Assembly (NCBI RefSeq): GCF_002160755.1
Contig: NZ_NFLE01000021.1
Span: forward strand, 1 to 64,000
DNA length: 64,000 nt
Source: Lachnoclostridium sp. An14
GTDB lineage: Bacteria; Bacillota; Clostridia; Lachnospirales; Lachnospiraceae
Direction of reading: 5' to 3'
Positions 9,500 through 18,705 of the stretch are shown piece after piece (position 1 is the first letter of the stretch; each line of letters begins with the position of its first letter). The notes below the pieces were generated by a model. The model was not told where the DNA came from and did not search any database. It was given only the letters and a program-made list of their open reading frames with translations. The translations under genes were made by a program, and so were the position numbers.

Positions 9500-10417
9500 T
9501 TATACCTCTCCAAAAATAGAAATCCCTACGTGATACCATCTGTACGGCTCCGGGTTGAAGGCCCGCGCCGCGCTGCCCCGCTGTCTTAACACCTGATTCA
9601 CCTGAAACATATACTCATTTAAGTCTTCCCCCGTGGCTCTGGCATTGTTATGATGCAGGGGCAGAGCCAGCTGAGCCCCAATTTTCTCAATCTGATCCGC
9701 GTACTCCTCCGGGGAATAGCTGCGGATCCGGTGACGCAGCATCATATTAGGGCGCTCCCCCTTCATATGTTCCGCGTGCTCCTCAAAATCCCGGCCGGCG
9801 CAGAAATCAATTTTAAAATTATTCAGGGTCTGAATCATAAAATTCATATTGTACATGGATCCCAGCGGCCCCGTCAGATTGGGGCAGGGCACTCCAAAGC
9901 CTTCCGAACCGCTAAAATCCTGTTCTGTCTCACTGGGCCTCTTAAACTTCCCCTCCCGAAATGCTCTGGTATCGTGGGCTCCAGGATATGTTTTCAAAAT
10001 AAAATCGTCAAAGTAGTACGTATTTCCCGGATAAAGAGGATAGACCGCAGCGTAAGGGATGTCATACACTCTGGCCAGTTCATAGGCACAGTCCCCAGGC
10101 ACCAGTACCCTCCCTCTGAACCGGTTCCACAGTTCTCCGGTGAGATTGGAATGATCTCCGTGAATATGGTTGAGGATGATGTAATCTGCCCCCTCAAAAG
10201 CGTCCGCGGAAAAACCGCTCTGAGCGTAAACCTCTTTCTCCATCCTCTGGCTGGGGCTTAAATCCTCCTCCTTCTTTCCTTCGTAGTGGCTCAGATCCCA
10301 GTAAAACGGGTCCGTCACAATGGTTTTTCCGTTTGGCAGCCGAATTTCATAGCACTGGACGGAAATCCAGCGAATTCCCACCGACAGGGAATCCGCTCTT
10401 TGCTCATAATCCCTCAT
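9500..10417 (-). CDS. Metallo-beta-lactamase-fold hydrolase (UlaG-like)
   Basis: 305 residues from the ATG at 10417 (AAGGAGG 7 bases upstream); the frame to 10483 adds an unsupported 22 residues. The metal-binding motif NHIHGDHSNL (HxHxDH) is at about 107-116 and further metal-ligand His residues follow (PGAHD, LPLHHNN). UlaG-type members are lactonases or phosphodiesterases. Being upstream of an SLC13 permease, it may open or cleave the anion imported by that permease; this is inference. Confidence 0.82.
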   Translation of the reverse strand: MRDYEQRADSLSVGIRWISVQCYEIRLPNGKTIVTDPFYWDLSHYEGKKEEDLSPSQRMEKEVYAQSGFSADAFEGADYIILNHIHGDHSNLTGELWNRFRGRVLVPGDCAYELARVYDIPYAAVYPLYPGNTYYFDDFILKTYPGAHDTRAFREGKFKRPSETEQDFSGSEGFGVPCPNLTGPLGSMYNMNFMIQTLNNFKIDFCAGRDFEEHAEHMKGERPNMMLRHRIRSYSPEEYADQIEKIGAQLALPLHHNNARATGEDLNEYMFQVNQVLRQRGSAARAFNPEPYRWYHVGISIFGEV

Positions 10418-10699
10418 AAATTGCCTCCTTTTTCCTGAAATTAATTCTGATTTTATTCTAATCGCCCAATAATGAAGAATCAAATTCCAATAATTTTAAA
10501 AAATAGGAATAAAAGTAATAGTCTAATGAATTATAAGAGTAACCGATAAAGAAATGTGCAAGAAATGCGTACAGCCAGCCCTGCCCCCAAACCGAATAAA
10601 GCCGCCCGGCAGCCATTTCCCCTGTGAAAAGCGCAGATCCGTCAGAGAGGGTTGTATCACTAAAAGGGTTGCATCGCTAATCTAAAATTTCTCCCCAAT
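10418..10699. other. Intergenic region with AT-rich promoter zone
   Basis: The first 110 bases are strongly AT-rich and should hold the minus-strand promoter of the hydrolase-SLC13 pair, and possibly a site for the LysR protein encoded at 10860-11765. I could not fix -35/-10 boxes with confidence. The remainder shows no gene. Confidence 0.4.
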
Positions 10700-10825
10700 A
10701 TAAAAAGTGCGCGTTTCAGCACACACTTGCGCCGGAGCGTGGCCCATCATCAGCCATTTTCCCATGCGCGGAGTACGCCTCCCCCCGGAACCTTTCATGT
10801 CATAGGGAACACCGTTTTTATAACA
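10700..10825 (+). repeat. Multi-hairpin repeat, copy 4
   Basis: Single copy with the blocks in the usual order: GTGCGCG...ACACAC, TTGCGCCGGAGCGTGG, CATCAGCC, TGCGCGGAGTACGCC, CCCCCCGGAACC and a GTCATAGGGAAC final hairpin. It ends at the U-tract of the LysR terminator. Confidence 0.8.
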
Positions 10826-10851
10826 AAAAGGAGATCTGTTTCCAGATCTCC
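10825..10851 (-). terminator. Terminator after LysR gene
   Basis: Perfect 9-base stem GGAGATCTG/CAGATCTCC (10830-10838 with 10843-10851), TTTC loop, followed on the minus strand by TTTTTG. It lies 9 bases after the stop codon at 10860. Confidence 0.85.
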
Positions 10852-10859
10852 CGTATCGC

Positions 10860-11765
10860 CTAAAGGCTAAGCGTTTTCCGTATCAGAGCGATCAGCTCCC
10901 TCCCGATCTCCGGCAACCGGTAATTGGCCCGATATGCCACATACATCCTCTGGGGAACCGGCTGCAGCTCCTTTAATGTAAGGCAGGCAATTCCTCTGTT
11001 CATTTTGGCGGTCCCCCAGAAAATCGTATTTCCAAGCCCTGCCTCCACCGCCTTCAGACCGCTGCGCACACTGTTTACTTCCAGACGCACCTGGGGAACG
11101 GCCCCCTCTCTCTTAAAAAACTCCCTGGCAGTCTTCCCGGAGGCAGTGATGGAAGACAGCTGAATGAAAGGTTCGCTGATCCATTGATCCAGACTCACCA
11201 CCGGATACGGACAGCCCTGTTCCGCCCGCCCACGTTCTGCCAGTTCGGAATCAGCCGGAACCCCTAAAACAAGGGGAACCTCCCCCACAGGGTAATAATT
11301 TAATCCCGGCCGGTAGTCTCCCGCCGTGACCAGAGCCAGATCCAGCTCGTTCTTCTCTACTTTTTCCAGCCCGGAAAAGGTGCTGCCGCTCACTACCTGC
11401 ACATGAACCTCCGGATGATTCCGATAAAACGGCACCAGCACCTCCCTCACCATATCATCCTCCCGGCCCATGCTGCATCCAACGCGAATCGACCTCTCCC
11501 GGTCCTCCACAATGCTGCGGATCCCCGACTCCATCTCATCGTCCAGACGCACGATTTCCCGGCCCTTCTCCACATAAAACCGTCCCGCCTCTGTCAGATA
11601 AAGACGGTTGTTTTTCCGGAAAAAGAGCGCGATCCCCAGCTCCCGCTCCGTCCGCTGCAGAAATTTCGTCAGCGCCGACTGGGTGATGCACAGCACGTCC
11701 GCCGCCTGGGAAACGCTTTCCTGGCGGGCGATTTCTATGACGTACCTGTAGTCCTTTACATTCAT
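10860..11765 (-). CDS. LysR family transcriptional regulator (first)
   Basis: 301 residues. The N-terminal winged helix has the LysR pattern SVSQAADVLCITQSALTK (about 16-33) and GIALFFRKNNRLYLTEAG (about 43-60); the remainder is the two-lobed effector domain. GGGAGGAG precedes the ATG. The gene begins 15 bases after the radA stop, so it may be read through from radA, but a role with the neighbouring hydrolase/SLC13 genes on the same strand downstream is also possible. Confidence 0.9.
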   Translation of the reverse strand: MNVKDYRYVIEIARQESVSQAADVLCITQSALTKFLQRTERELGIALFFRKNNRLYLTEAGRFYVEKGREIVRLDDEMESGIRSIVEDRERSIRVGCSMGREDDMVREVLVPFYRNHPEVHVQVVSGSTFSGLEKVEKNELDLALVTAGDYRPGLNYYPVGEVPLVLGVPADSELAERGRAEQGCPYPVVSLDQWISEPFIQLSSITASGKTAREFFKREGAVPQVRLEVNSVRSGLKAVEAGLGNTIFWGTAKMNRGIACLTLKELQPVPQRMYVAYRANYRLPEIGRELIALIRKTLSL

Positions 11766-11780
11766 TCTTTCTCCTCCCCG

Positions 11781-13169
11781 TCACCGCAGCGTGTCAATGG
11801 CCTCTCTCACATTCCGCACTCCAATCAGCCGGATTCCTTCCGTCCGTTTCAGCCGGTCCAAGCAGATTTGAGGCAGAATACAGGTCTCAAAGCCCAGCTT
11901 AACCGCCTCGTTTACCCGCTGTTCCGCCATGGAAACGCCGCGCACCTCCCCGGATAGTCCCACCTCCCCAAAAATCACCGTCTTTGGGTCGATGGCCCGG
12001 TCTTTCAGGCTGGAGACCAAAGACATAATGATGGCCAGATCCAGGGCCGGTTCATTCATCCGCATTCCACCGGCGATGTTGACATAGGCATCGTAGCGGG
12101 ACATCTCGTAGCGGCACCGTTTTTCCAGCACAGCCATTAACAGGTTTACCCGGTTGTAATCCGTTCCTGCCGCCGTCCTCCTGGGCATTCCAAAGCTGGT
12201 GGCTGTCACCAGGGCCTGCACCTCCACGAGAATGGGCCTGGTCCCCTCCATCAGACAGGCCACTGCTGCCCCGGAGGCGTCCTCCGGCCGGCCGGAGAGA
12301 AGAAACTCCGAGGGATTTTGTACCTCCTGCAGTCCTTTTTCCTCCATCTCGAACACGCCGATCTCATTGGTGGAGCCAAAGCGGTTTTTCACTGCCCGCA
12401 GAATTCGGTAGGTATCGCTGCGGTCCCCCTCAAAATAGAGCACCGTATCCACCATATGCTCCAGCACTCTGGGCCCGGCCACCATGCCCTCCTTTGTCAC
12501 GTGGCCCACAATAAACACGGCAATCCCCTGGCTTTTGGCAATCTGCATCAGAAGGTTGGTGGACTCCCGCACCTGGCTCACGCTCCCTGGGGCGGAACTG
12601 ATCTCCTCCCGGAACATAGTCTGAATGGAGTCAATGACCGCCACATCCGGCTTTTCCTCCTCCAGCACCTCCTGGATCACATCCAGATTCGTCTCGCACA
12701 AGAAGGATAACTCCCCTGTCACCTGACCGATTCGAGCGGCCCGCAGCTTGATCTGCTTTAGAGATTCCTCGCCGGAGATATAGAGCACCTTTTTCCCGGA
12801 CTGCGCCAAATTCCGGCACACCTGCAAAAGAAGGGTGGACTTTCCGATGCCGGGATCGCCTCCCACTAACACCAGGGAGCCGCCCACAATCCCGCTGCCA
12901 AGCACCCGATCCAGCTCCCCGAATCCGGTGCCGATCCTGTCGTTTTCCTCCACGGAAATTTCCTCCAGACGGGCCGGTTTCACCCGTCCAGGACGGCCCG
13001 TCGCTCCCATCCTGGCACTGATCCCAGGGCCTCTGCCCGCTGCCGCCTTCCGCTCCGCCGGTTCCTCCACAAAGGTATTCCACTCCTTGCAGCCGGGACA
13101 CTGCCCCATCCATTTTGCCGATTCATACCCGCATTCCTTACAAAAAAATACCGTCTTTGCCTTCGCCAT
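11781..13169 (-). CDS. radA: DNA repair protein RadA
   Basis: 462 residues, the family's usual length. N-terminal zinc finger CKECGYESAKWMGQCPGC (about 10-27), RecA-like core with Walker A GGDPGIGKSTLL (about 103-114), the RadA-specific KNRFGSTNE motif, and a C-terminal Lon-protease-like domain. RadA is a RecA-like motor that extends recombination intermediates by branch migration. GAGGAG lies before the ATG. It follows the clpC gene block on the same strand, as in many Firmicutes. Confidence 0.97.
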   Translation of the reverse strand: MAKAKTVFFCKECGYESAKWMGQCPGCKEWNTFVEEPAERKAAAGRGPGISARMGATGRPGRVKPARLEEISVEENDRIGTGFGELDRVLGSGIVGGSLVLVGGDPGIGKSTLLLQVCRNLAQSGKKVLYISGEESLKQIKLRAARIGQVTGELSFLCETNLDVIQEVLEEEKPDVAVIDSIQTMFREEISSAPGSVSQVRESTNLLMQIAKSQGIAVFIVGHVTKEGMVAGPRVLEHMVDTVLYFEGDRSDTYRILRAVKNRFGSTNEIGVFEMEEKGLQEVQNPSEFLLSGRPEDASGAAVACLMEGTRPILVEVQALVTATSFGMPRRTAAGTDYNRVNLLMAVLEKRCRYEMSRYDAYVNIAGGMRMNEPALDLAIIMSLVSSLKDRAIDPKTVIFGEVGLSGEVRGVSMAEQRVNEAVKLGFETCILPQICLDRLKRTEGIRLIGVRNVREAIDTLR

Positions 13170-13257
13170 AGCTCCTCCTCGCTGCTATATTCATAAAACA
13201 GATGGACAGGGCATCCGCCGCCCTGCCGTCATCCCTGGAGAATCTTCCCTCCCGTTT

Positions 13258-13390
13258 GGAAAAATGCGCGCAGCAGTCCACACTCGCGCCGGAGCGCGGC
13301 TGCTCCAGCAGCCCCGTTCCCTCTCCGCGAAGTGCCCATCCCACCGGAAACTGCCGCGCCATAGATCACACATTTTTCATGACAGGAAAC
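13258..13390 (+). repeat. Multi-hairpin repeat, copy 5
   Basis: CACTCGCGCCGGAGCGCGG and GGCTGCTCCAGCAGCC hairpins are intact; the first hairpin and the final CATAG...CATGACAGG hairpin are degenerate. It stands between the radA start and the terminator of the next upstream gene. Confidence 0.75.
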
Positions 13391-13396
13391 AACGAA

Positions 13397-13430
13397 CGGG
13401 CCGCAGGGATTTCTCCAGCTCTGCGGCCCG
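13397..13430 (-). terminator. Terminator-like hairpin
   Basis: A 10-base perfect stem CGGGCCGCAG/CTGCGGCCCG (13397-13406 with 13421-13430), 20 bases after the minus-strand stop at 13451. The following bases are only moderately T-rich, so termination may be partial. Confidence 0.6.
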
Positions 13431-13450
13431 CTCTCACATTCTTTCCTTGC

Positions 13451-13864
13451 TTATTTCCGGACGACCTTTACCTTCACTGCTGTCCCCTCGTTTAACTCCA
13501 CGCCGATGACCAGCTTACCGCTCCGGTTAGTCTTCATACCGCCCACTGCGGCATCGTCTACGAACACCTCGTACTCGCAGTCTTCCTCCAGCTGCAGGGT
13601 CACCTGCGCGTCCTGACTGCCCTCCACCAGGAATTCCACATTCCTATCGTCCACGCGGAAATGCTCCACGGCCGTACCCGGCACAGACTCGTATACGAAC
13701 AATCCGTTCTTCTCCAGTTTCGTGATCTCGTAGAATGTTTTCACCTTATATAAGTCTCCGTCATGCTCAAAATTGTCATGCTTTGACTTCACATCTAATT
13801 TGTAATTTCCAAAGCTGATGGTTCCATCCTGTTCTGTGCGGATTAATTCTTCAACTACCGGCAT
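13451..13864 (-). CDS. Conserved hypothetical protein, beta-rich
   Basis: 137 residues from the ATG at 13864, chosen for the AGGAGG 8 bases upstream; the frame to 13948 has no site and overlaps the clpC 3' end region. It is acidic, predicted mostly beta, without signal peptide or Cys motif, and contains a regular run of short strands ending in VKVKVVRK. Similar small proteins in Lachnospiraceae are sometimes labelled endosialidase, which this length and composition do not support. Between clpC and radA. Confidence 0.6.
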   Translation of the reverse strand: MPVVEELIRTEQDGTISFGNYKLDVKSKHDNFEHDGDLYKVKTFYEITKLEKNGLFVYESVPGTAVEHFRVDDRNVEFLVEGSQDAQVTLQLEEDCEYEVFVDDAAVGGMKTNRSGKLVIGVELNEGTAVKVKVVRK

Positions 13865-13958
13865 ATCCTTGCCCTCCTGGTTCTTCATAAAGTGTTTCAG
13901 TAAATACTTGTCCCTGTATTGTTGGTGTTCACATTGTACCACATCCACCTTGTTTTTT

Positions 13959-16415
13959 CTAGTGTTTTGTCTCCTCCAGGGTGGAAAATTTCAGACCGTC
14001 CCCGCCGGCGTCCACCAGGACGTGATCCCCGGCCTTCACCTGGCCGTCCAGCACCTCCTCCGCCAGCTTATCCTCCAGAAGGTTCTGGATGGTGCGCCGC
14101 AAAGGACGGGCGCCGTACTTCTCGTCGTAGCCCTTCTCGATCAGGTACTCCTTCGCCTGGTCCGTCACCTCCAGCTCCATCTGCAGCTGGGCTCTGGTCC
14201 GCTTTCCAATGGTGGAAAGCATAATGCCGGCAATCTCCTTCATGTGGTCCTTATTTAACGGATGGAATACAATGATGTCGTCGATCCTGTTTAAAAACTC
14301 CGGCTTAAACAGGCGCTTGACCTCCTCCATCACCCGGTCCTTCATAAATTTATAATTTTCCTTCTCATCGTTTGCGGAGGCAAATCCCAGCCGTTTCGGG
14401 GAGATGATATTCTCCGCCCCCGCATTGGAAGTCATGATGAGAACGGTATTTTTAAAGTCGATTTTCCGGCCCTGGGCATCGGTGATATGGCCGTCGTCCA
14501 GCACCTGGAGCAGGATATTGAACACGTCCGGATGGGCCTTTTCCACCTCGTCAAACAGGATGACGGAATAGGGGTTGCGCCTCACCTTCTCGCTGAGCTG
14601 GCCGCCCTCGTCGTAGCCCACATATCCTGGCGGGGAACCGATCATCTTGGAAACGCTGTGTTTCTCCATGTACTCCGACATATCCACCCGGATCAGGGCC
14701 GACTCTGTGCCGAACATCGCCTCCGCCAGCGCCTTGGAAAGCTCCGTTTTTCCCACACCCGTGGGACCTAAAAACAGGAAGGAGCCGATGGGGCGTTTGG
14801 GATCCTTTAATCCCACCCGTCCTCTGCGGATGGCCTTGGAAACAGCGGTTACCGCTTCCTCCTGACCCACTACCCGGTTGTGGAGAATGGATTCTAGGTT
14901 TCTGAGCCGTTCCGACTCCTCCTCCGCCAGCTTTTTCACCGGGATCCTGGTCCAGCCGGACACCACGTCCGCCACCTCGTTTTCTCCCACCACCAGCTTT
15001 TTCGTGGTTTTTTCCTTCTCCCACTTCTGGCGGAGCTTTTCGATCTTCTCCCGTTTCTTCTCCTGCTTTTTCTTGATCTCTCCTGCCTTTTCGTAAGCCT
15101 CGGAACGGATGGCCGTCTCCTTCTGCTGCTCCAGGGCGGCAATTTCCTTTTCCAGGCCTTTGATCTCCGGCGGCTCCACGAAATTCTGCAGCCGCACTTT
15201 GGAGGCGGCCTCGTCGATTAAGTCGATGGCCTTATCCGGCAGGAAACGATCGTTGATATAGCGGGCAGACAGTTTCACCGCCGCCTCGATGGCCTCCCCG
15301 GTGATGGTCACCCGGTGGTGCTCCTCGTACTTTCCCTTCAGCCCGTTTAAAATGGCGATGGATGCCTCCTCGTCCGGCTCATCCACCGTCACCGGCTGGA
15401 ACCGCCGCTCCAGGGCGGAGTCCTTTTCAATGTACTTCCGATACTCCTCAATGGTGGTGGCGCCGATGAGCTGCAGCTCTCCTCTGGCTAGGGACGGCTT
15501 TAAAATATTGGAAGCGTCCAGAGCGCCCTCCGCCCCGCCGGCTCCGATAATGGTATGCAGCTCGTCGATAAAGAGCAGCACGTCCCCGTCGTCCTTCAGC
15601 TCTGACAGCACCTTTTTGATCCTCTCCTCAAACTCGCCCCGGTATTTGGAACCGGCCACCATGCCGGAGAGATCCAGCGTCACCACACGCTTTTCCGCAA
15701 TGGTTTCCGGGACATTTCCAGACACGATCAGCTGCGCTAATCCCTCCACCACAGCGGTTTTTCCCACTCCCGGCTCGCCGATAAGGCAGGGATTGTTTTT
15801 CGTCCTGCGGCTTAAAATCTGGATCACCCGGCTGATCTCCCGGCTCCTGCCGATGACCGGATCCAGCTTGCCGTCTCTGGCCAGGGCCGTCAAATCCCGG
15901 CTGTAGCTGTCTAACACCGGAGTTCCTTTCTTTCCCTTCCCGGCGGGAACGTCGTCCCGGTTCGCCGGGGCGTCCTCACCCATGGCAGAAAACAGGTCCA
16001 CATAGATCTTCTGCACGGAAACGCCCATGGTATTTAAAATCCTGGTGGCCACACAGTCGTTCTCCCTGATCATGGCGATCAGAATGTGCTCCGTGCCCAC
16101 CAGAGGGGCCTTAAACCGCACCGCCTCATGGTAGCTGTTTTCCAGCACCCGCTCTGCCCGCGGGGTCCAAAGCTCTCCTCTGGTGCGCAGGGCGCTGTTT
16201 CCGGAAATCAGCTCCTCCATCAGCTCCCGCACCTTGGAAAGCTCCACGCCGCACTCGGAAAGAACCCGGTACGCCACGCCCGTGCCCTCCTCCAAAAGGC
16301 CTAAGAGCAGGTGCTCCGTGCCCACGGAGCCGTGGCTTAAGCTCTGCGCCGCCTCCTCCGCCAGCCGTATCGCCTCTCTCGCCTGAGGCGTAAATTTCTC
16401 ATATCTGCCTGTCAT
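13959..16415 (-). CDS. clpC: ATP-dependent Clp protease ATP-binding subunit ClpC
   Basis: 818 residues from the ATG at 16415 (GGAGGAA upstream); the frame to 16448 lacks support. Order: double Clp_N repeat (about 3-140), AAA+ module D1 with GEPGVGKT (about 213-220), the coiled M-domain rich in Glu/Lys (about 415-475), and D2 with GPTGVGKT (about 548-555). ClpC unfolds proteins for ClpP and, with McsB, degrades arginine-phosphorylated proteins. It is the last gene of the gntR-mcsA-mcsB-clpC block, 246 bases after mcsB, so it may also have its own promoter. Confidence 0.96.
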   Translation of the reverse strand: MTGRYEKFTPQAREAIRLAEEAAQSLSHGSVGTEHLLLGLLEEGTGVAYRVLSECGVELSKVRELMEELISGNSALRTRGELWTPRAERVLENSYHEAVRFKAPLVGTEHILIAMIRENDCVATRILNTMGVSVQKIYVDLFSAMGEDAPANRDDVPAGKGKKGTPVLDSYSRDLTALARDGKLDPVIGRSREISRVIQILSRRTKNNPCLIGEPGVGKTAVVEGLAQLIVSGNVPETIAEKRVVTLDLSGMVAGSKYRGEFEERIKKVLSELKDDGDVLLFIDELHTIIGAGGAEGALDASNILKPSLARGELQLIGATTIEEYRKYIEKDSALERRFQPVTVDEPDEEASIAILNGLKGKYEEHHRVTITGEAIEAAVKLSARYINDRFLPDKAIDLIDEAASKVRLQNFVEPPEIKGLEKEIAALEQQKETAIRSEAYEKAGEIKKKQEKKREKIEKLRQKWEKEKTTKKLVVGENEVADVVSGWTRIPVKKLAEEESERLRNLESILHNRVVGQEEAVTAVSKAIRRGRVGLKDPKRPIGSFLFLGPTGVGKTELSKALAEAMFGTESALIRVDMSEYMEKHSVSKMIGSPPGYVGYDEGGQLSEKVRRNPYSVILFDEVEKAHPDVFNILLQVLDDGHITDAQGRKIDFKNTVLIMTSNAGAENIISPKRLGFASANDEKENYKFMKDRVMEEVKRLFKPEFLNRIDDIIVFHPLNKDHMKEIAGIMLSTIGKRTRAQLQMELEVTDQAKEYLIEKGYDEKYGARPLRRTIQNLLEDKLAEEVLDGQVKAGDHVLVDAGGDGLKFSTLEETKH

Positions 16416-16661
16416 GCAAAATGTTCCTCCTCGTCTCTGTTCTGTCATACGAAACGCCCCGCCGTCCTGGAAAGGACGCCGAAACGCTGACGCTCTCTGC
16501 CGGACATTTTTCCTTCCGGAAGGTCACACCAGAAACCGGGGCGCTCCCCTGGTCACCGGCACTCATTTTTAAAACGCCTTTCTTCCGCCTCCCGGCACGC
16601 CCAATCGCTCCTCTCCGGCAGGCCCGCGCTGGCCTGTTCCCGCCAGCCCGCACCGGTCCGC
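16416..16661. other. GC-rich gap between mcsB and clpC
   Basis: No ORF in this gap looks real and no clear terminator is visible; frames crossing it are shadows of mcsB and clpC. It may hold a clpC promoter, which I cannot locate. Confidence 0.3.
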
Positions 16662-17702
16662 TTACTTTCCCGCAAGCTCCGGCAGCTCTGCCCGAAGATA
16701 CCCGGCACGGGCCACGTCCAGCTCCGCCCGGGACAGAGGCCTCTGGGAAAGTTTCTGTAAATTCGCCTTCTGAATCCCCAGCATCATGGCAAACACCGGG
16801 CATGGCTCCTCAAATTTTATAATCCCGTCGGACACACCGGTCATCAGCCGGGACAAAAATACCATGGCATCCTTCCAGGTCAGCCGTCTGGCGTATTTTA
16901 ACACTCCGTAGGACTTATATGCCTCGTCCTCCTGGCCCAGACGGTCCGTGGACAGGGCCATATCCCGCACCTGCTGCTCCTGGCTGGCCAGCTGTCTGGC
17001 CACTTTTTCCACCAGCTCCACGATTTCCTGTTCCGTCACCCCCAGGGTTTTCTGGTTAGAAACCACATAGAGGGAGCCGTAATTTTCATTTCCCTCGCCG
17101 TAGAGCCCCTTGACGCTAGCTCCAAACCGGCTCATCTCCCCCACCAGGCTGGCAAACTTCTTCCCGGAGGAAAGGGCCGGCAGGTGTACCACCGCCGATG
17201 CCCGCAGCCCGGTGCCCACGTTAGTGGGGTAGGCCGTGAGGAATCCGTATTTCTCGTCGTAAGCATAGGAAAATGTCTCATTGATAAAATCGTCCGCCCG
17301 GTCCGCGTCCCGCCACAGCTCCCGCAGGTGCATTCCAGGAGCGATAAACTGCATTCGAATGTGGTCGTCCCCGTTTAACACCAGGCTCACCTTCTCGTCT
17401 TTTGAGAGAATCAGGCCCACCGGGTCTTTCTTTGCCGCCAGGGTGCCGTTTAGGATCCGCCGCTCCCGCAGGGCCCGCCGCTCCAAGTCGCTTAAATCCC
17501 CCAGCATGGCGTATTCATAATCCCTGCCCTCCTCCAGGCAGAAATCCCTCAGCCCTTTTTCCAGACGGCTCACCAGCTCCGACGCCTGCTCTTTCGTGAG
17601 CCTGCCGGAAAACGGGTACTCCGCCCAGTTTCTTACCAGGCGGACGCGGCTGTACATAATATTGGGGCTGCTTTTATCCGTTTCCTCAAACCATTTAAGC
17701 AT
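16662..17702 (-). CDS. mcsB: Protein arginine kinase McsB
   Basis: 346 residues from the ATG at 17702; AGGAAG is 8 bases upstream, and the GTG at 17711 is too close to it. The phosphagen-kinase core is clear: SSRVRLVRN-like N-terminal segment (MYSRVRLVRN), HIRMQ (114-118) and TNVGTGLRAS (160-169). The active-site signature of the superfamily is CP[ST]N[IL]GT; here Cys is replaced by Tyr158 (AYPTNVGT). McsB phosphorylates arginines to mark proteins for ClpCP. The start overlaps the mcsA stop by 8 bases, so the two are translationally coupled. Confidence 0.93.
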   Translation of the reverse strand: MLKWFEETDKSSPNIMYSRVRLVRNWAEYPFSGRLTKEQASELVSRLEKGLRDFCLEEGRDYEYAMLGDLSDLERRALRERRILNGTLAAKKDPVGLILSKDEKVSLVLNGDDHIRMQFIAPGMHLRELWRDADRADDFINETFSYAYDEKYGFLTAYPTNVGTGLRASAVVHLPALSSGKKFASLVGEMSRFGASVKGLYGEGNENYGSLYVVSNQKTLGVTEQEIVELVEKVARQLASQEQQVRDMALSTDRLGQEDEAYKSYGVLKYARRLTWKDAMVFLSRLMTGVSDGIIKFEEPCPVFAMMLGIQKANLQKLSQRPLSRAELDVARAGYLRAELPELAGK

Positions 17703-18237
17703 CTGTCTCACTTCCTGTCTTTAGCTTTCTGATCTCATCCCGGCAGCGGGCGGCCTCCTCGTAGTCCTCCCGTTTCACCGCCGCCTGCTGGCAGGCGTAG
17801 AGGCGGGCAATCCGCTCCTCCAAACTGTCCTCCATGGCCGATAACGTCTCGTCCTTCTGCCTGATGATTTCCTCTCTCCCCGCATTTTTCGCCTTCTTGC
17901 CCCGGTGGCTGTCGCTGCCCTGAAGCTGCTTGATCTTGTCGCTGATGAGCAGATCAAACACCTCGTAGCAGTCGGGGCAGCCAAAGCGGCTGTTTTTTAC
18001 GAAATCCTCGTAGCTGGTGCCGCAGGTGGGACACACCACATGGGCGTACTTTTCCTCCTTAGGACTTCCCGCCCCCAGGCCCAAAAGCCCGGACAGCAGC
18101 CTTCCCAGAGGGAAATCCTGTCCCAGATCCATCTCGCTGGCGCACTGGGCGCAGAAATTGTGCTCCGTCCGCACCCCGTTCACCACTTCCGTATACTGTA
18201 TTGTGGCCTCTCTGGCCTTACATTTTTCACACAACAT
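17695..18237 (-). CDS. mcsA: McsA, zinc-binding activator of McsB
   Basis: 180 residues. Two pairs of CxxC: CEKCKAREA...CAQCASEM (3-38) and CPTCGTSYED...CPDCYEVF (about 70-95), then a C-terminal UvrB/UvrC-like helical hairpin (about 138-172). McsA activates McsB and sits next to it across Firmicutes. Its stop overlaps the mcsB start. Confidence 0.93.
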   Translation of the reverse strand: MLCEKCKAREATIQYTEVVNGVRTEHNFCAQCASEMDLGQDFPLGRLLSGLLGLGAGSPKEEKYAHVVCPTCGTSYEDFVKNSRFGCPDCYEVFDLLISDKIKQLQGSDSHRGKKAKNAGREEIIRQKDETLSAMEDSLEERIARLYACQQAAVKREDYEEAARCRDEIRKLKTGSETDA

Positions 18238-18288
18238 ATTTGAGCCTCCGCTATCTGTTTCCTGCTGTTTTTAAGCTCCCGGGCGCGG

Positions 18289-18669
18289 CTAATCCGCGCT
18301 CCCCGCAAACCGGTCAAAAATGTCGTCCACCAGCTGATGGACCTCCTCCCGGCTCACGTTTTTACAGACTCCCCTGGCCAGAACGACCCCCAGCTCCCGG
18401 CGCATCTCCTCCAGGGCCCGGAGCTTGTCGATGTCCAGGGAGACGATGGCGCCCTTTCTCCGGTCTAATTTCACAAAGCCCTCCTGTCGGAGTACGGCGT
18501 AGGCTTTATTGACCGTGTGCATATTAATTCCGATTCGGTCAGCCATCTGGCGCACGGACGGCAGGGCCTCCCCCTCCCGGATCCGGTCCATGGCGATCCC
18601 CAGAATGATCTGGTTGCAAAGCTGGACGTAATACGCTTCATCACTGTTAAAATCAATTTCCAATATCAT
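18289..18669 (-). CDS. GntR family (YtrA-type) transcriptional regulator
   Basis: 126 residues: a GntR winged helix (LPSVRQMADRIGINMHTVNKAYAVL region, about 36-60) followed by a short helical tail of YtrA length, too short for an effector domain. It lies 51 bases before mcsA on the same strand, where Firmicutes normally carry ctsR. CtsR is a different family, and no tandem GGTCAAA heat-shock operator is visible upstream. The gene may therefore control this operon and itself. Confidence 0.85.
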   Translation of the reverse strand: MILEIDFNSDEAYYVQLCNQIILGIAMDRIREGEALPSVRQMADRIGINMHTVNKAYAVLRQEGFVKLDRRKGAIVSLDIDKLRALEEMRRELGVVLARGVCKNVSREEVHQLVDDIFDRFAGSAD

Positions 18670-18705
18670 CGAACCACCATCTTTCGTTATATCTGTTCTA
18701 TGAAA

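Noticed and set aside
13451-13864. Endosialidase label
   Set aside because: 137 residues without a signal peptide or sialidase motifs; kept as conserved hypothetical.
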